64,000 nucleotides of DNA, taken from assembly GCF_009870825.1 (NCBI RefSeq), contig NZ_WTWY01000017.1:1-64000 (forward strand), given 5' to 3'. Shown in pieces: positions 17,805 through 26,882 of the stretch (position 1 is the first letter of the stretch; each line of letters opens with the position of its first letter). The notes under the pieces are model-generated. The model searched no databases, had not been told where the DNA came from, and saw only the letters and a program-made list of their open reading frames with translations. The position numbers and the translations under genes were made by a program. The stretch comes from Paenibacillus sp. USDA918EY (GTDB taxonomy: Bacteria; Bacillota; Bacilli; Paenibacillales; Paenibacillaceae).

Positions 17805-18905
17805 CTACATGGACAGCTTCAAAGTAACGTGAAGCACCTGGTCCGTGCTGCTGACTTCGGTCGCTTTGACGAACGATACGATCTGCTGCGGGTAAAAGCC
17901 GAGGTCGAATTCGTCTTCAAGCTGGCGGCAGGTGGTGTCCGGGAGCTCCAGCCCGTTGAACACAAGCTTGTCGACATGGAAAAGGATCGAGTTTTCGGGT
18001 TCGTTTTCGATGCTGTAATGCCCTTCCACCTGCAGCGTCAGCGTGCCGCTTGTTCCTTCCGCAATCACCTTGCCGTCCCGGAAACGGAAAGCGAAATTTT
18101 TGAACAGCTCGTTTTTGCCGACCAGAAATTCGTTCAAATCCTTCTCCTGAACTTCGATCGTATACGTGGTGCCGCTCGTCCGAATGGCGCCTTTTTTGCT
18201 TTGGATAAATTCGGGCAGGTCGTTCATGGCCGACGAAAGGGCCGAAAAATACCGTTTTACCTCGTAAATCCCGACGTTTTCCCAATAGGCCGTAAACTCC
18301 GAAATCATTTTTTTCATCGCTTCCGGATCGCTGCTGCCGGAAATGTCGCCGTCCAGCTCCTTTTGCAGCGCCAGCACGCGCTCCCTTTGCTTTACGAGAT
18401 TTACCCTGATTTGCTCCAGCTGGCGGTTGGAGTCCTCCAGACGGCCTTTCGTCTTCTTGATGCTCGCGTATTCCGACTGGTAGGCATCCAGCACCGTTTT
18501 ATCCTGATCCATGATCAGTTCGTAAAAGTTGTATATTTCGATAAGTTCGCTTAGGCTCTGCGCCGAAAAAAGTATCGTGAACAAACTCTCTCTATCGCCC
18601 ATATAATAAGATCGGATGACGGCGCCCGCACGCTCCCGGCGGTTCTCGATTTGTTTCTCCTTGTCTTCCAACTGGGTTTGAAGTTTCTCGATTTCTTTTT
18701 GCGTTTCCTCCTGCCGGGCTTTGATGCGTTCAATCTCATGATCGATCTCCACGATCGACAGTCCCTTTTGCAGCATCTGCTGCTGCTCGGCGTCCTCAGG
18801 AACTTTCGGATCAGCCTTCAGCGTTTGCTGCGGATGCAGCAGGGAGAGGAGCAAAACCGGCACGATCAGAACCAGCAGCCGTTGACGTCTCCAGATGCCT
18901 TTCAC
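17805..18905 (-). CDS. secreted coiled-coil protein, CwlO N-terminal-like
   Basis: Exported protein of 366 aa. A signal peptide (RRQRLLVLIVPVLLLSLL) is followed by a long coiled coil (about 35-190) rich in E, K, Q. The segment GAVIRSYYMGDRESLFTILFSAQSLSEL resembles the N-terminal domain of CwlO/PcsB-type hydrolases. The rest is a globular beta-rich region, not an NlpC/P60, CHAP or M23 hydrolase domain, so no wall-cutting activity is visible. An EnvC-like regulator of wall enzymes is one possibility. The start is a GTG with GAGGGGGG about 7 nt upstream. It is convergent with the solute-binding protein gene, only 11 bp apart. Confidence 0.75.
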   Translation of the reverse strand: MKGIWRRQRLLVLIVPVLLLSLLHPQQTLKADPKVPEDAEQQQMLQKGLSIVEIDHEIERIKARQEETQKEIEKLQTQLEDKEKQIENRRERAGAVIRSYYMGDRESLFTILFSAQSLSELIEIYNFYELIMDQDKTVLDAYQSEYASIKKTKGRLEDSNRQLEQIRVNLVKQRERVLALQKELDGDISGSSDPEAMKKMISEFTAYWENVGIYEVKRYFSALSSAMNDLPEFIQSKKGAIRTSGTTYTIEVQEKDLNEFLVGKNELFKNFAFRFRDGKVIAEGTSGTLTLQVEGHYSIENEPENSILFHVDKLVFNGLELPDTTCRQLEDEFDLGFYPQQIVSFVKATEVSSTDQVLHVTLKLSM

Positions 18906-19068
18906 AGATCTTCCCCCCTCAAGGCAAGACTAGAACCTTTGATTGCCAGTCCTATTTTAAACTATATGCCTGCACCTTCCATTTCATAATCTTCGTTCAC
19001 GGACGAAAGGCACGGACGATCAACAAACAATTCAATTTTCTTTTAGCCGAGATCGCCAAAATGAAAAA

Positions 19069-19105
19069 AGACGGTCCGGCAACGGTGTCGGATCGTCTCT
19101 TTTGT
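19069..19105 (-). terminator. intrinsic terminator of the DUF2626 gene
   Basis: The arms AGACGGTCCG (19070-19079) and CGGATCGTCT (19089-19098) pair with one mismatch. Read leftward the stem is followed by a run of T, which suits the DUF2626 transcript. Confidence 0.75.
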
Positions 19106-19135
19106 AATTCTTGAAGCTTTGATCGGGAATCCAAA

Positions 19136-19372
19136 TTACAGCGGCAGACCCATTTTGAAGACTGTCCAGTAGCTGAAACCGGTAAACGTCACGATCATGT
19201 AGCCCCAGAAGAGAACAATATAGGTTTTTTCCGTAAATTTCAGGTAACCTAAAATCATGAAAAAGGCAGTCTGCACGAAAAACAGCAACGCCATCTCCAC
19301 CATGTTTCCGGCAAATGCCATCAAACCGATCGCGAGCGTAAAGAAGCCAAGTACTCGAAACATGCGTGCCAC
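19136..19372 (-). CDS. DUF2626 small membrane protein
   Basis: Protein of 78 aa with about three membrane helices and the DUF2626 look: MARMFRVLGF start, LLFFVQTAFFMILGYLKFTEKTYI middle. The function is not known; the family is conserved in Bacillales. The start is GTG at 19372 with GAGGGGG 8 nt upstream. It stands alone with its own terminator. Confidence 0.82.
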   Translation of the reverse strand: MARMFRVLGFFTLAIGLMAFAGNMVEMALLFFVQTAFFMILGYLKFTEKTYIVLFWGYMIVTFTGFSYWTVFKMGLPL

Positions 19373-19732
19373 GTAAGTATCCCCCTCTCTTATGTACGGT
19401 CGTAGCTTTACTACACATCATTATAACGTTATCGCAAATGGGTGTAAACGAAAAGTCATGAACAAATGTGAACTTTTTTCTTTTCTCTATTGCTTATTGT
19501 GATCATTGCCATGGAAAGTATTCAGCCCGAAGAATCGCAGGTGAAATTTCCAGCCTTTGGAGTATGAGCCCATTAAAATTTGGCAATACAATTTAGTATC
19601 AAATAGATTCTATGAACTCTATGAGAAGCATAGAAATGAAATTAAGCAGCTGTTATACCCCATTCAAACCAAAGCGCAAACCAAGGGTTTGAAGACGGTT
19701 ATTTTAGGATGTTGTTAGGAGGGTTTTGTTGC
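19373..19732. other. intergenic stretch before rsfA
   Basis: This stretch has no credible gene and is AT-richer than its surroundings. It must hold divergent promoters for the DUF2626 gene and rsfA. A 10-bp palindrome ATAACGTTAT lies close to the DUF2626 side. I saw no structured RNA or repeat. Confidence 0.45.
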
Positions 19733-20380
19733 ATGACAGCAGTTAGACAAGATGCGTGGAGCGCCGAAGACGATCTTATTTTGGCGGAGGTTACATTAAG
19801 GCATATCCGTGAGGGAAGCACGCAGCTGGCCGCATTCGAGGAGGTCGGCGAAAAAATCGGAAGAACGCCGGCTGCATGCGGATTCCGCTGGAACAGCTGC
19901 GTCCGCAAAAAGTACGAGGAAGCCATCAGCCTGGCCAAATCGCAACGGCAAAAACGCAGCTATTACAAAAAACAACCTGCGAGCAGCGGGTTGCAGGTTG
20001 CAGGTCTGGGACTCGAAGCCGAGGCCGGATATTACAAGGTTGACGGGGCAAGCGAGGAGTCGCTGTCCATCGATGCGGTCATCCGCTTTTTGCGCCAATG
20101 GAAAGGAAATCTGCAGGAAAACGGGCGCCAACTCAAAATGCTCGAGAAAGAGCTCCGCGAAAAAGAAGACGAGATCGCCAATTTGCGCAGAATCAACGAG
20201 CAGCTGAGCAAGGAAGTAAACGAGGTTCAGACGGACTACCGGGTTGTCAATGACGATTACAAAGCGCTGATCCAAATCATGGACCGGGCGCGCCGTCTTG
20301 CTTTTTTGACGGAGGAAGAAGAAGAGCTTAAAACCCGCTTTAAGATGGATGCAAACGGCAATCTCGAACGCATTGAATAG
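19733..20380 (+). CDS. rsfA: RsfA family prespore transcription regulator
   Basis: DNA-binding regulator of 215 aa. The N-terminal Myb/SANT-like domain reads RQDAWSAEDDLILAEVTLRHIREGSTQLAAFEEVG and GRTPAACGFRWNSCVRKKY, nearly the RsfA signature. A linker and a coiled coil (about 125-185) follow. In B. subtilis RsfA is made in the forespore under sigma-F and tunes sigma-F-dependent genes. The ATG at 19733 has AGGAGG 10 nt upstream. panE follows after a weak terminator, the same neighbourhood as ylbO-ylbQ in B. subtilis. Confidence 0.9.
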   Translation: MTAVRQDAWSAEDDLILAEVTLRHIREGSTQLAAFEEVGEKIGRTPAACGFRWNSCVRKKYEEAISLAKSQRQKRSYYKKQPASSGLQVAGLGLEAEAGYYKVDGASEESLSIDAVIRFLRQWKGNLQENGRQLKMLEKELREKEDEIANLRRINEQLSKEVNEVQTDYRVVNDDYKALIQIMDRARRLAFLTEEEEELKTRFKMDANGNLERIE

Positions 20381-20408
20381 GCGTGAACATCATCAAGCCA
20401 TAACCCGA

Positions 20409-20456
20409 AGGACCCGTCCGGATCAGCTGAGCCCTAAGCGCCGAACGGGTATTTTG
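20409..20456 (+). terminator. probable terminator after rsfA
   Basis: ACCCGTCCGG and CCGAACGGGT pair with one mismatch over a 20-nt loop and are followed by ATTTTG. The T-run is weak. Confidence 0.5.
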
Positions 20457-20597
20457 CAGGGGAGTACGAAGTCTGTGCTGACGAAGCCAGACTTTTTTCT
20501 CGTTTCCGGGGCTTCCCGTGGGCTATAATAGCAATAGAGGAACAAGTTCTCAAAAAATAATATCGCAAGCAAAAGTCGAAACAGGTGGGGATATACG

Positions 20598-21575
20598 ATG
20601 ACGATAGATCTGATCGGCGGCGGCTCGCTTGGGCTGCTGTACGGCGGTAAACTCGCGGCTGCGGGGGTTGAAGCGCGGATATGGTGCCGAACGGCCGAGC
20701 AGGCAAAAGAGCTTAACTCCAAAGGCATTCTCATTCGAAACGCTGCCGGCGATTGTTGCATTCGGGCGGTGCCGGGAACGTTCGCTGCGGGTACGCTGGA
20801 GGAGTTTGCTCCGGCATGGAGCCAAAAGCCCGGACGCTGGATGATGCTCATGACCAAACAAAAGGACACCGAAGAGGCCTGCTTGATGTCGGCGGCGAAA
20901 TTGCTGGGGGACAAGCAAGCGGCCGGGAATCCGCCGGGGGTCGTCTGCTTCCAGAACGGCTTTGGGCATATGGAGCGGCTGCAAAAGATCCTTCCCGGCT
21001 GGCCGCTGTATGCGGCCGTCACGACGGAAGGGGCGAAACGGACGGCATCGCACGAAGTGGTGCATGCGGGAGCGGGAACGACATGGATCGGCGCCGGCGG
21101 AGAAAGGTTGGATGGCCGGAATGAAAAACGTCTCGAAGATTTGGCGGAAATGCTGCAAAATGCAGGATTTTCGGCGGTTTTAGCGAATGACATGGATAGC
21201 AGAATTTATCGCAAGCTGTTGATCAATGCGGTCATCAATCCGCTTACCGCGCTGTGGAATATACGCAACGGGGAGCTGCTCGCTTCGGACGTTCGTTTGC
21301 AGGCGATGAGGCAGCTGCTTGACGAAGCGCTCGCCGTATATGATGCCTGCGGTATCGGCTGGGAAGAGGATATTTGGGATCAGATTCTGGACGTGTGCCG
21401 GGCTACGGCACGCAATACCTCTTCAATGCTGAAGGATGTTCAGGACGGGGCGGAAACCGAGGTGGACTGGATCAACGGCGCAATCATCGCTTTGGCGCAA
21501 AAAGCCGGGATGCGGGCTCCGGCCCACGAACTGATTGCCGGCATGGTGAAAGGACTGTCGATTCGAGAGGAGTGA
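20598..21575 (+). CDS. panE: 2-dehydropantoate 2-reductase
   Basis: NADPH-dependent reductase of 325 aa making pantoate from ketopantoate, in pantothenate/CoA synthesis. The Rossmann motif IGGGSLGLLYGGKLAAAG opens the protein, and the C-terminal helical domain has the catalytic Lys in RKLLINAVINPLTALW (about residue 207). Enzymes of this family are sometimes mis-assigned, but motif order and length fit. GGTGGGG lies before the ATG. A TATAAT at 20524-20529 may serve it. The DUF3397 gene follows 5 bp after its stop. Confidence 0.88.
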   Translation: MTIDLIGGGSLGLLYGGKLAAAGVEARIWCRTAEQAKELNSKGILIRNAAGDCCIRAVPGTFAAGTLEEFAPAWSQKPGRWMMLMTKQKDTEEACLMSAAKLLGDKQAAGNPPGVVCFQNGFGHMERLQKILPGWPLYAAVTTEGAKRTASHEVVHAGAGTTWIGAGGERLDGRNEKRLEDLAEMLQNAGFSAVLANDMDSRIYRKLLINAVINPLTALWNIRNGELLASDVRLQAMRQLLDEALAVYDACGIGWEEDIWDQILDVCRATARNTSSMLKDVQDGAETEVDWINGAIIALAQKAGMRAPAHELIAGMVKGLSIREE

Positions 21576-21580
21576 TCCGT

Positions 21581-21970
21581 TTGGATTTTCTGAAAAATTC
21601 GTTTGTGTTTTTGAGCCTTCTCCCGTTTTTTCCTTTTTTGCTCGTATACTTTATCCATTACAGGTGGAAACATAACCGAAAGGCTTCCCTGAAACTTGCC
21701 ATGGACGTGACGACGTTGTTCCTGATCATTTCGGTGTCGGCGCTGTTTAATCTTACCTTTGGTTCCAGGTTCGGATTTTATCTCATATTGCTGCTTTTGC
21801 TTATTTCCGTAGGGCTTGTCGGCAGCGCGCAAAACCGCCTCAAGGGCAGGATAGACATACAAAAAATGGCGAAACTAATTTGGCGGATGTCCTTTGTCGT
21901 CATGAGCTTCAGTTACCTATTATTTACAATATTTGGAATACTAAAATACATATTCATAACGATGTCGTAG
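21581..21970 (+). CDS. DUF3397 membrane protein
   Basis: Membrane protein of 129 aa with four predicted helices and a short basic loop (YRWKHNRKASLK). It has the size and pattern of DUF3397, which lies near panE and bshC in many Bacillales; no function is known. I choose the TTG at 21581, since GAGGAG lies 8 nt upstream; the GTG at 21572 would be too close to that site. It is probably cotranscribed with panE. Confidence 0.75.
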   Translation: MDFLKNSFVFLSLLPFFPFLLVYFIHYRWKHNRKASLKLAMDVTTLFLIISVSALFNLTFGSRFGFYLILLLLLISVGLVGSAQNRLKGRIDIQKMAKLIWRMSFVVMSFSYLLFTIFGILKYIFITMS

Positions 21971-22007
21971 AAAATATGCAGGACAAAAAATGTTCAAAAA
22001 AGCGGCA

Positions 22008-22058
22008 TCGCCATATACCCAACGATATGAACTTGATTTTGGGTATGGATTTTTTTGA
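22008..22058 (+). terminator. intrinsic terminator after the panE operon
   Basis: CCATATACCCAA pairs with TTGGGTATGG (TA bulge) across a 16-nt loop, followed by ATTTTTTTG. It separates panE-DUF3397 from oppA. A TATAAT lies just downstream at 22069-22074 and is the likely oppA -10, but no good -35 is visible at the right distance. Confidence 0.75.
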
Positions 22059-22114
22059 CCACTGGTTGTATAATCATTTACCATACACTTAATAACCTTA
22101 GGGGGATTTACATC

Positions 22115-23770
22115 ATGAGAAGGAAAACACTATTGACCCTGCTAACGATGCTCCTAGTTGTGGGAACCGTTCTTGCGGGCTGCGGCTCGAAGAACGCCGG
22201 CGGCGGTTCCAAGGAAAACGCCTCCGCTGCCAAAGATCAAATACTTCACATCAACCTCAGCGCTGAACCGCCAACTTTTGACCCGGCGCAAGCGCAAGAC
22301 TCCCAGGCTCATACTGTGCTTAACATGATGTATGAAGGCCTGGTCCGCCTGGATGAAAACAGCAAACCGGTCCCTGGGGTAGCCGAGAAATGGGATATCT
22401 CTTCCGATGGACTGAAATATGTTTTCCACCTCCGCAAAGACGCGAAATGGAGCAACGGCGATCCTGTGACCGCCAAAGATTTCGTCTTTGCATGGCAGCG
22501 CGTGCTCGATCCGAACTCGACGCCGGCTCCGCCATACGCTTACCAGTTGTATTACATTAAAGGCGCCGAAGAATACAACAACAAAAAAACGACCGATTTC
22601 AATCAAGTAGGCGTAAAAGCGACCGACGACTACACGCTTGAAGTCACGCTGAAAAATCCGACGCCTTATTTCCTCAGCCTGACGTCGTTCTATACGTTCT
22701 ATCCGGTTCACCAATCCGTGAAGGACAACCCGAAATGGGCTGCCGATCCAAAAACGATGATCACAAACGGTCCTTTCACGCTGACGACTTGGACAACCGG
22801 TCAAAAGATTGAAGTAACGAAAAACGCAAACTACTGGGATAACAAAGACATCAAGCTGAACAAAATCACGATGTCCCTTTCCAACAGCGGCGCGACGGAG
22901 CTTTCCAGTTACAGAAGCGGACAATTGGATTATGCGGGTAACCCGAACGGCGAAATTCCGACCGACCAAATGCCTGCGGTGAAAAAAGAACTGAAAAACG
23001 AGCTGAATCTGAAACCGATCGGCAGCGTGTATTTCTATCAGTTCAACGTAACGGCAAAGCCGTTTGACAACGCGAAAATCCGCAAGGCTTTCACAATGGC
23101 TTTGAGCCGTCAAGAGATCGTCGAAAAAGTAACGCAAAGCGAAGAAAAACCGGCGTTCGGATTCGTTCCTCCGGGCATTGCGGGCGAGAAAGAAGATTTC
23201 CGCACGGAACATAAAGACGATTACTTTACCGAAAACATGGACGAAGCGAAAAAACTGCTGCAGGAAGGCATGAAAGAAGAAGGTTACACGACGCTTCCTC
23301 CAGTAACCCTGATTTACAACTCGAGTGAAAAGCATAAGAAAATTGCCCTCGCCGTGGCGGATATGTGGAAGCGAAACCTGGGCGTAAACGTGCAAACCGA
23401 AAACCAGGAATGGGGCGTGTTCCTCAAAAACCGCAGAAGCTTGAACTATCAAATCGCACGCGCAGGCTGGAGCCCTGACTACAACGATCCGATGACGTTC
23501 TTTGACCTGTGGACCTCGAAGAGCGGCAACAACGACATCGGCTTTAAAAATAAAGAATACGACGCGCTTGTCAGCGATGCACTGGCTTCCTCCGACAACG
23601 CAAAACGTATGGACGACTTCGTAAAAGCAGAAAAACTTTTGATTCAAGATCAACAAGTGCTGTTACCGATTTACTACTACACCAACGTAGCACTGATCAA
23701 ACCGAACTTGAAAGGTGTCAAAATCGATTACTCCGGCGGCGTTGACTTTACGCGCGCATACTTCGAGTAA
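22115..23770 (+). CDS. oppA: oligopeptide ABC transporter substrate-binding lipoprotein
   Basis: Lipoprotein of 551 aa that captures peptides outside the cell for the OppBCDF importer. The lipobox VLAGC puts the lipid on Cys22 or so. The SBP family 5 pattern is clear: LHINLSAEPPTFDPAQAQDSQAHTV start, GLVRLDENSKPVPGVAEKWDIS and VTAKDFVFAWQRVLDP. The ATG at 22115 has GGGGGAT 8 nt upstream. A terminator separates it from oppB, a common way to make more binding protein than permease. In Bacillus the system imports signalling and nutrient peptides and affects sporulation. Confidence 0.94.
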   Translation: MRRKTLLTLLTMLLVVGTVLAGCGSKNAGGGSKENASAAKDQILHINLSAEPPTFDPAQAQDSQAHTVLNMMYEGLVRLDENSKPVPGVAEKWDISSDGLKYVFHLRKDAKWSNGDPVTAKDFVFAWQRVLDPNSTPAPPYAYQLYYIKGAEEYNNKKTTDFNQVGVKATDDYTLEVTLKNPTPYFLSLTSFYTFYPVHQSVKDNPKWAADPKTMITNGPFTLTTWTTGQKIEVTKNANYWDNKDIKLNKITMSLSNSGATELSSYRSGQLDYAGNPNGEIPTDQMPAVKKELKNELNLKPIGSVYFYQFNVTAKPFDNAKIRKAFTMALSRQEIVEKVTQSEEKPAFGFVPPGIAGEKEDFRTEHKDDYFTENMDEAKKLLQEGMKEEGYTTLPPVTLIYNSSEKHKKIALAVADMWKRNLGVNVQTENQEWGVFLKNRRSLNYQIARAGWSPDYNDPMTFFDLWTSKSGNNDIGFKNKEYDALVSDALASSDNAKRMDDFVKAEKLLIQDQQVLLPIYYYTNVALIKPNLKGVKIDYSGGVDFTRAYFE

Positions 23771-23798
23771 ATGATAGTGTAAATTTGGAAAGTAATTC

Positions 23799-23842
23799 GG
23801 GATATATATGTGGATCTTCCATATATGTCCCGATTTTTTTTC
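23799..23842 (+). terminator. terminator between oppA and oppB
   Basis: CGGGATATATATGTGGA pairs imperfectly with TCCATATATGTCCCG and is followed by ATTTTTTTT. Partial readthrough would set the oppA to oppBCDF ratio. Confidence 0.8.
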
Positions 23843-23989
23843 ACATGATTTTGCTTGAGGTAGATATTTCTTGAATTAGTAGTAAATAGATTGGACAAAA
23901 GCGCCTCGGATTCATTAAAATCGAATTATATCGAATATTGTCGAAATATGTAGAATTTAAAAATAATTGCGGGGAGGGTTAAATCGGGC

Positions 23990-24922
23990 ATGGTTCGTTA
24001 TGTAGCCAATAAGTTCTTTTATATGCTGGTGTCGTTGTTCATTTTGATATCAGCCACCTTTTTTCTGATGAAAGCCATACCAGGGGATCCTTTTATGTCC
24101 GAGAAAAAGGTCCCGCCTGAGATCCAAGCCCGTCTAATGGAGCAGTACGGTCTCGATAAACCGGTATATGTGCAATATTTCAAATATTTGGGCGATATAG
24201 CTACGGGAGACTTCGGCATTTCGATGAAACACCAAAACCAGGAGGTTACGGATATCATTCTGCAAACCTTCTCGGCTTCGCTGAAGCTCGGCCTGATCGC
24301 GATCGTCATCTCGGTCATCGTCGGGATTTTGCTCGGGATGCTCGCAGCCCTTTACCATCGGAAGCTGATTGATAACGTCGCCATGATCCTCGCCGTATTG
24401 GGGATTGCCGTACCGAGTTTCGTGCTGGCGTCCCTCATTCAGTTTATATTCGGCGAGAAGCTGGGCTGGTTCCATGTCATGGGCTTCGACGGTCCTCTGG
24501 ATTACGTGCTGCCCGTCGCAGCGTTGTCTGCGCAACCGATTGCATTTATCGCGCGTTTGACGCGTTCAAGCATGCTTGAAGTGCTGCATGCCGATTATAT
24601 CAAGACAGCCAAGGCCAAAGGCCTGAACTGGTTAACGATTATGTTCAGACACGTGATCCGCAACGGCATCTTGCCGGTGGTCACTTATATCGGTCCGATG
24701 ACCGCCAATATCATTACGGGTTCCGTCGTTATCGAACAAATCTTCGGCATCGGCGGGATCGGCAAAGTGTTCGTTGAATGCATCACAAACCGGGATTACA
24801 CGATGATCATGGGCGTCACCATTTTCTACGGCGTTTTGCTCATGCTTGCGCGTTTTATTACGGATATCGTTTATGTGCTGGTTGATCCTCGCATCAAATT
24901 GACCGGCGGGAAGGAGGGATAA
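23990..24922 (+). CDS. oppB: oligopeptide ABC transporter permease OppB
   Basis: Inner-membrane permease of 310 aa with six helices. The BPD-type signature is seen, with the EAA-like loop around SSMLEVLHADYIKTAKAKGL (about residue 195) that docks with the ATPases. The N-terminal motif RYVANKFFYMLVSLFILISATFFLMKAIPGDP is standard for DppB/OppB. GGGGAGG lies 12 nt upstream. oppC starts 2 bp after its stop, so the four genes form one operon. Confidence 0.93.
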   Translation: MVRYVANKFFYMLVSLFILISATFFLMKAIPGDPFMSEKKVPPEIQARLMEQYGLDKPVYVQYFKYLGDIATGDFGISMKHQNQEVTDIILQTFSASLKLGLIAIVISVIVGILLGMLAALYHRKLIDNVAMILAVLGIAVPSFVLASLIQFIFGEKLGWFHVMGFDGPLDYVLPVAALSAQPIAFIARLTRSSMLEVLHADYIKTAKAKGLNWLTIMFRHVIRNGILPVVTYIGPMTANIITGSVVIEQIFGIGGIGKVFVECITNRDYTMIMGVTIFYGVLLMLARFITDIVYVLVDPRIKLTGGKEG

Positions 24923-24924
24923 CG

Positions 24925-25872
24925 GTGGCAGCGAATGAGACTACTTTCACGAACGCAGCCGCAGAGTTGACGCCGGAAGACTTCCGTAAAATCGGCGTCG
25001 ACGAAAAGCAGGCGGAGATCATTCAGCGGGAAAGCCTGTCGGCGTGGAAAGACGCATGGCAGCGGCTCCGCAAAAACAAGTTGGCGATGGCGAGCTTGGT
25101 TGTGCTTTTGCTCATCGTCCTGGCAGCGATTTTCGGCCCGTTGTTCGCGAATTTCGATTCCTCGACCAACGACCTGTTGAACACAAACCAGCCGCCGTCC
25201 AAAGAGCACTGGTTCGGAACCGACGATTTGGGACGCGACATGTTCGTCCGTACCTGGATGGGAACGCGGATTTCCCTTATCGTCGGTCTGGCCGCAGCCC
25301 TCATCGACCTGCTGATCGGCGTGATCTACGGGGGGATTATGGGTTACTTCGGCGGACGCGTAGACGCCATTATGAATAAATTTTCGGAGGTTTTGTACTC
25401 CATTCCTTATATGCTCGTTACCATTTTGCTGCTGGTCGTGTTTGAGCCGAGCATCGGCACGATCATTTTGGCCCTGACGATTACCGGATGGATCAACATG
25501 TCGTGGATCGTGCGCGGCGAAATCATGCAGCTCAAAAACCGCGAGTTCGTGCTTGCTTCCCGTTCGATGGGCGCAGGCTCCGGCCGGCTGCTGTTCCGGC
25601 ACTTGCTGCCGAACGCGGTCGGGCCGATCATCGTCACGCTGACGTTGTCCGTGCCAAACGCGATTTTCTCGGAAGCGTTTCTCAGCTTCCTCGGTCTCGG
25701 GGTGCAGGCCCCGAGGGCGTCGCTCGGTTCGATGATCAACGACGCATTGACGGGCTGGATGTATTATCCTTGGCGGATGCTCTTCCCGGCGATCATTATC
25801 AGCTTGACCATGCTTGCATTTAATATTTTCGGTGATGGCCTCCGTGATGCGCTCGATCCGAAATTGAAATAA
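24925..25872 (+). CDS. oppC: oligopeptide ABC transporter permease OppC
   Basis: Second permease, 315 aa, pairing with OppB to form the channel. It has a 45-residue cytosolic N-terminus, the OppC_N segment (WQRLRKNKLAMASLVVLLLIVLAAIFGP) and the typical FGTDDLGRDMFVRTWMGTRISL motif. The ATPase-contact loop is REFVLASRSMGAGSGRLLFRHLLPN. It starts with GTG, with AGGAGG 8 nt upstream. Confidence 0.93.
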   Translation: MAANETTFTNAAAELTPEDFRKIGVDEKQAEIIQRESLSAWKDAWQRLRKNKLAMASLVVLLLIVLAAIFGPLFANFDSSTNDLLNTNQPPSKEHWFGTDDLGRDMFVRTWMGTRISLIVGLAAALIDLLIGVIYGGIMGYFGGRVDAIMNKFSEVLYSIPYMLVTILLLVVFEPSIGTIILALTITGWINMSWIVRGEIMQLKNREFVLASRSMGAGSGRLLFRHLLPNAVGPIIVTLTLSVPNAIFSEAFLSFLGLGVQAPRASLGSMINDALTGWMYYPWRMLFPAIIISLTMLAFNIFGDGLRDALDPKLK

Positions 25873-25886
25873 CAGGAGGTGAGATC

Positions 25887-26882
25887 ATGGATCCGATTTT
25901 ACAAGTGAAAGACCTGCAGGTTTCCTTTAAGGTCAAAGGCGGGGAAGTCAAAGCCGTCCGCGGCATGAACTTCGAAATCGGCAAAGGGGAGACGGTGGCG
26001 ATCGTCGGCGAATCCGGGAGCGGCAAAAGCGTGACCGCGCAGACGATCATGCGCCTCATTCCGTCGCCGCCGTCCCAAATCAAAAGCGGCGAAATTATTT
26101 TTCAGGGCGAGGATATCCTGAAAAAATCGAATAAAGAGATGGAAGCGATCCGCGGCAAAGATATCGGCATGATCTTCCAGGATCCGATGACTTCCCTCAA
26201 CCCTACGATCAAAGTAGGCAAACAAATAACGGAAGTGCTGATGAAGCACCAGAAAATGACGAAAGCCGAAGCCAAAGAGCGCGGCATCGAAATGTTGAAG
26301 CTCGTCGGCATCAAAAACCCGGAAGAACGCTTCGGGCAGTACCCGCATGAATTTTCCGGCGGCATGCGCCAGCGCGTTATGATCGCGATCGCGCTGGCCT
26401 GCAATCCGGCGCTTCTGATCGCGGACGAGCCGACGACGGCGCTCGACGTGACGATTCAGGCGCAAATCATGGACGTCATGAAGGACATGCAGAAAAAATT
26501 CGGCACCTCCATCATTTTGATTACGCACGACCTTGGCGTCGTGGCGGGCATGTGCGACCGCGTCATCGTCATGTATGCCGGCGAAGTGGTGGAAACCGGA
26601 ACGAAATGGGAAATTTTCAAAAACCCGCAGCATCCGTACACGAGAGGCTTGCTCCGTTCCATGCCGCGGCTCGACCAGAAAAAAGACGAGCCGCTCATTC
26701 CGATCATCGGCACGCCGCCGGACCTGATCAAGCCGCCGATCGGCTGCGCGTTCTGCGCGCGCTGCGACGAGGCGATGAAGGTATGCGAACGCATCAACCC
26801 CGGCGAGACGGTGTTCAGCGACACGCAAACGGCACGCTGCTGGAATCTGCATGAGATGGCGAAGGAGGTTCGTTCGTCATGA
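25887..26882 (+). CDS. oppD: oligopeptide ABC transporter ATPase OppD
   Basis: ATP-binding subunit of 331 aa. Walker A is GESGSGKS, the signature is FSGGMRQRV and Walker B is LLIADEPTTALD. The C-terminal oligopeptide/dipeptide extension has the Cys-rich pattern CAFCARCDEAMKVC. An AGGAGGTGA ribosome site precedes the start. The stop overlaps the oppF start by 4 bp (ATGA), indicating coupled translation. Confidence 0.94.
   Translation: MDPILQVKDLQVSFKVKGGEVKAVRGMNFEIGKGETVAIVGESGSGKSVTAQTIMRLIPSPPSQIKSGEIIFQGEDILKKSNKEMEAIRGKDIGMIFQDPMTSLNPTIKVGKQITEVLMKHQKMTKAEAKERGIEMLKLVGIKNPEERFGQYPHEFSGGMRQRVMIAIALACNPALLIADEPTTALDVTIQAQIMDVMKDMQKKFGTSIILITHDLGVVAGMCDRVIVMYAGEVVETGTKWEIFKNPQHPYTRGLLRSMPRLDQKKDEPLIPIIGTPPDLIKPPIGCAFCARCDEAMKVCERINPGETVFSDTQTARCWNLHEMAKEVRSS

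Noticed and set aside
22055..22074. TTGACC with TATAAT as an oppA promoter
   Set aside because: The two hexamers are only 8 bp apart. The TATAAT may still be used, but this TTGACC cannot be its -35.
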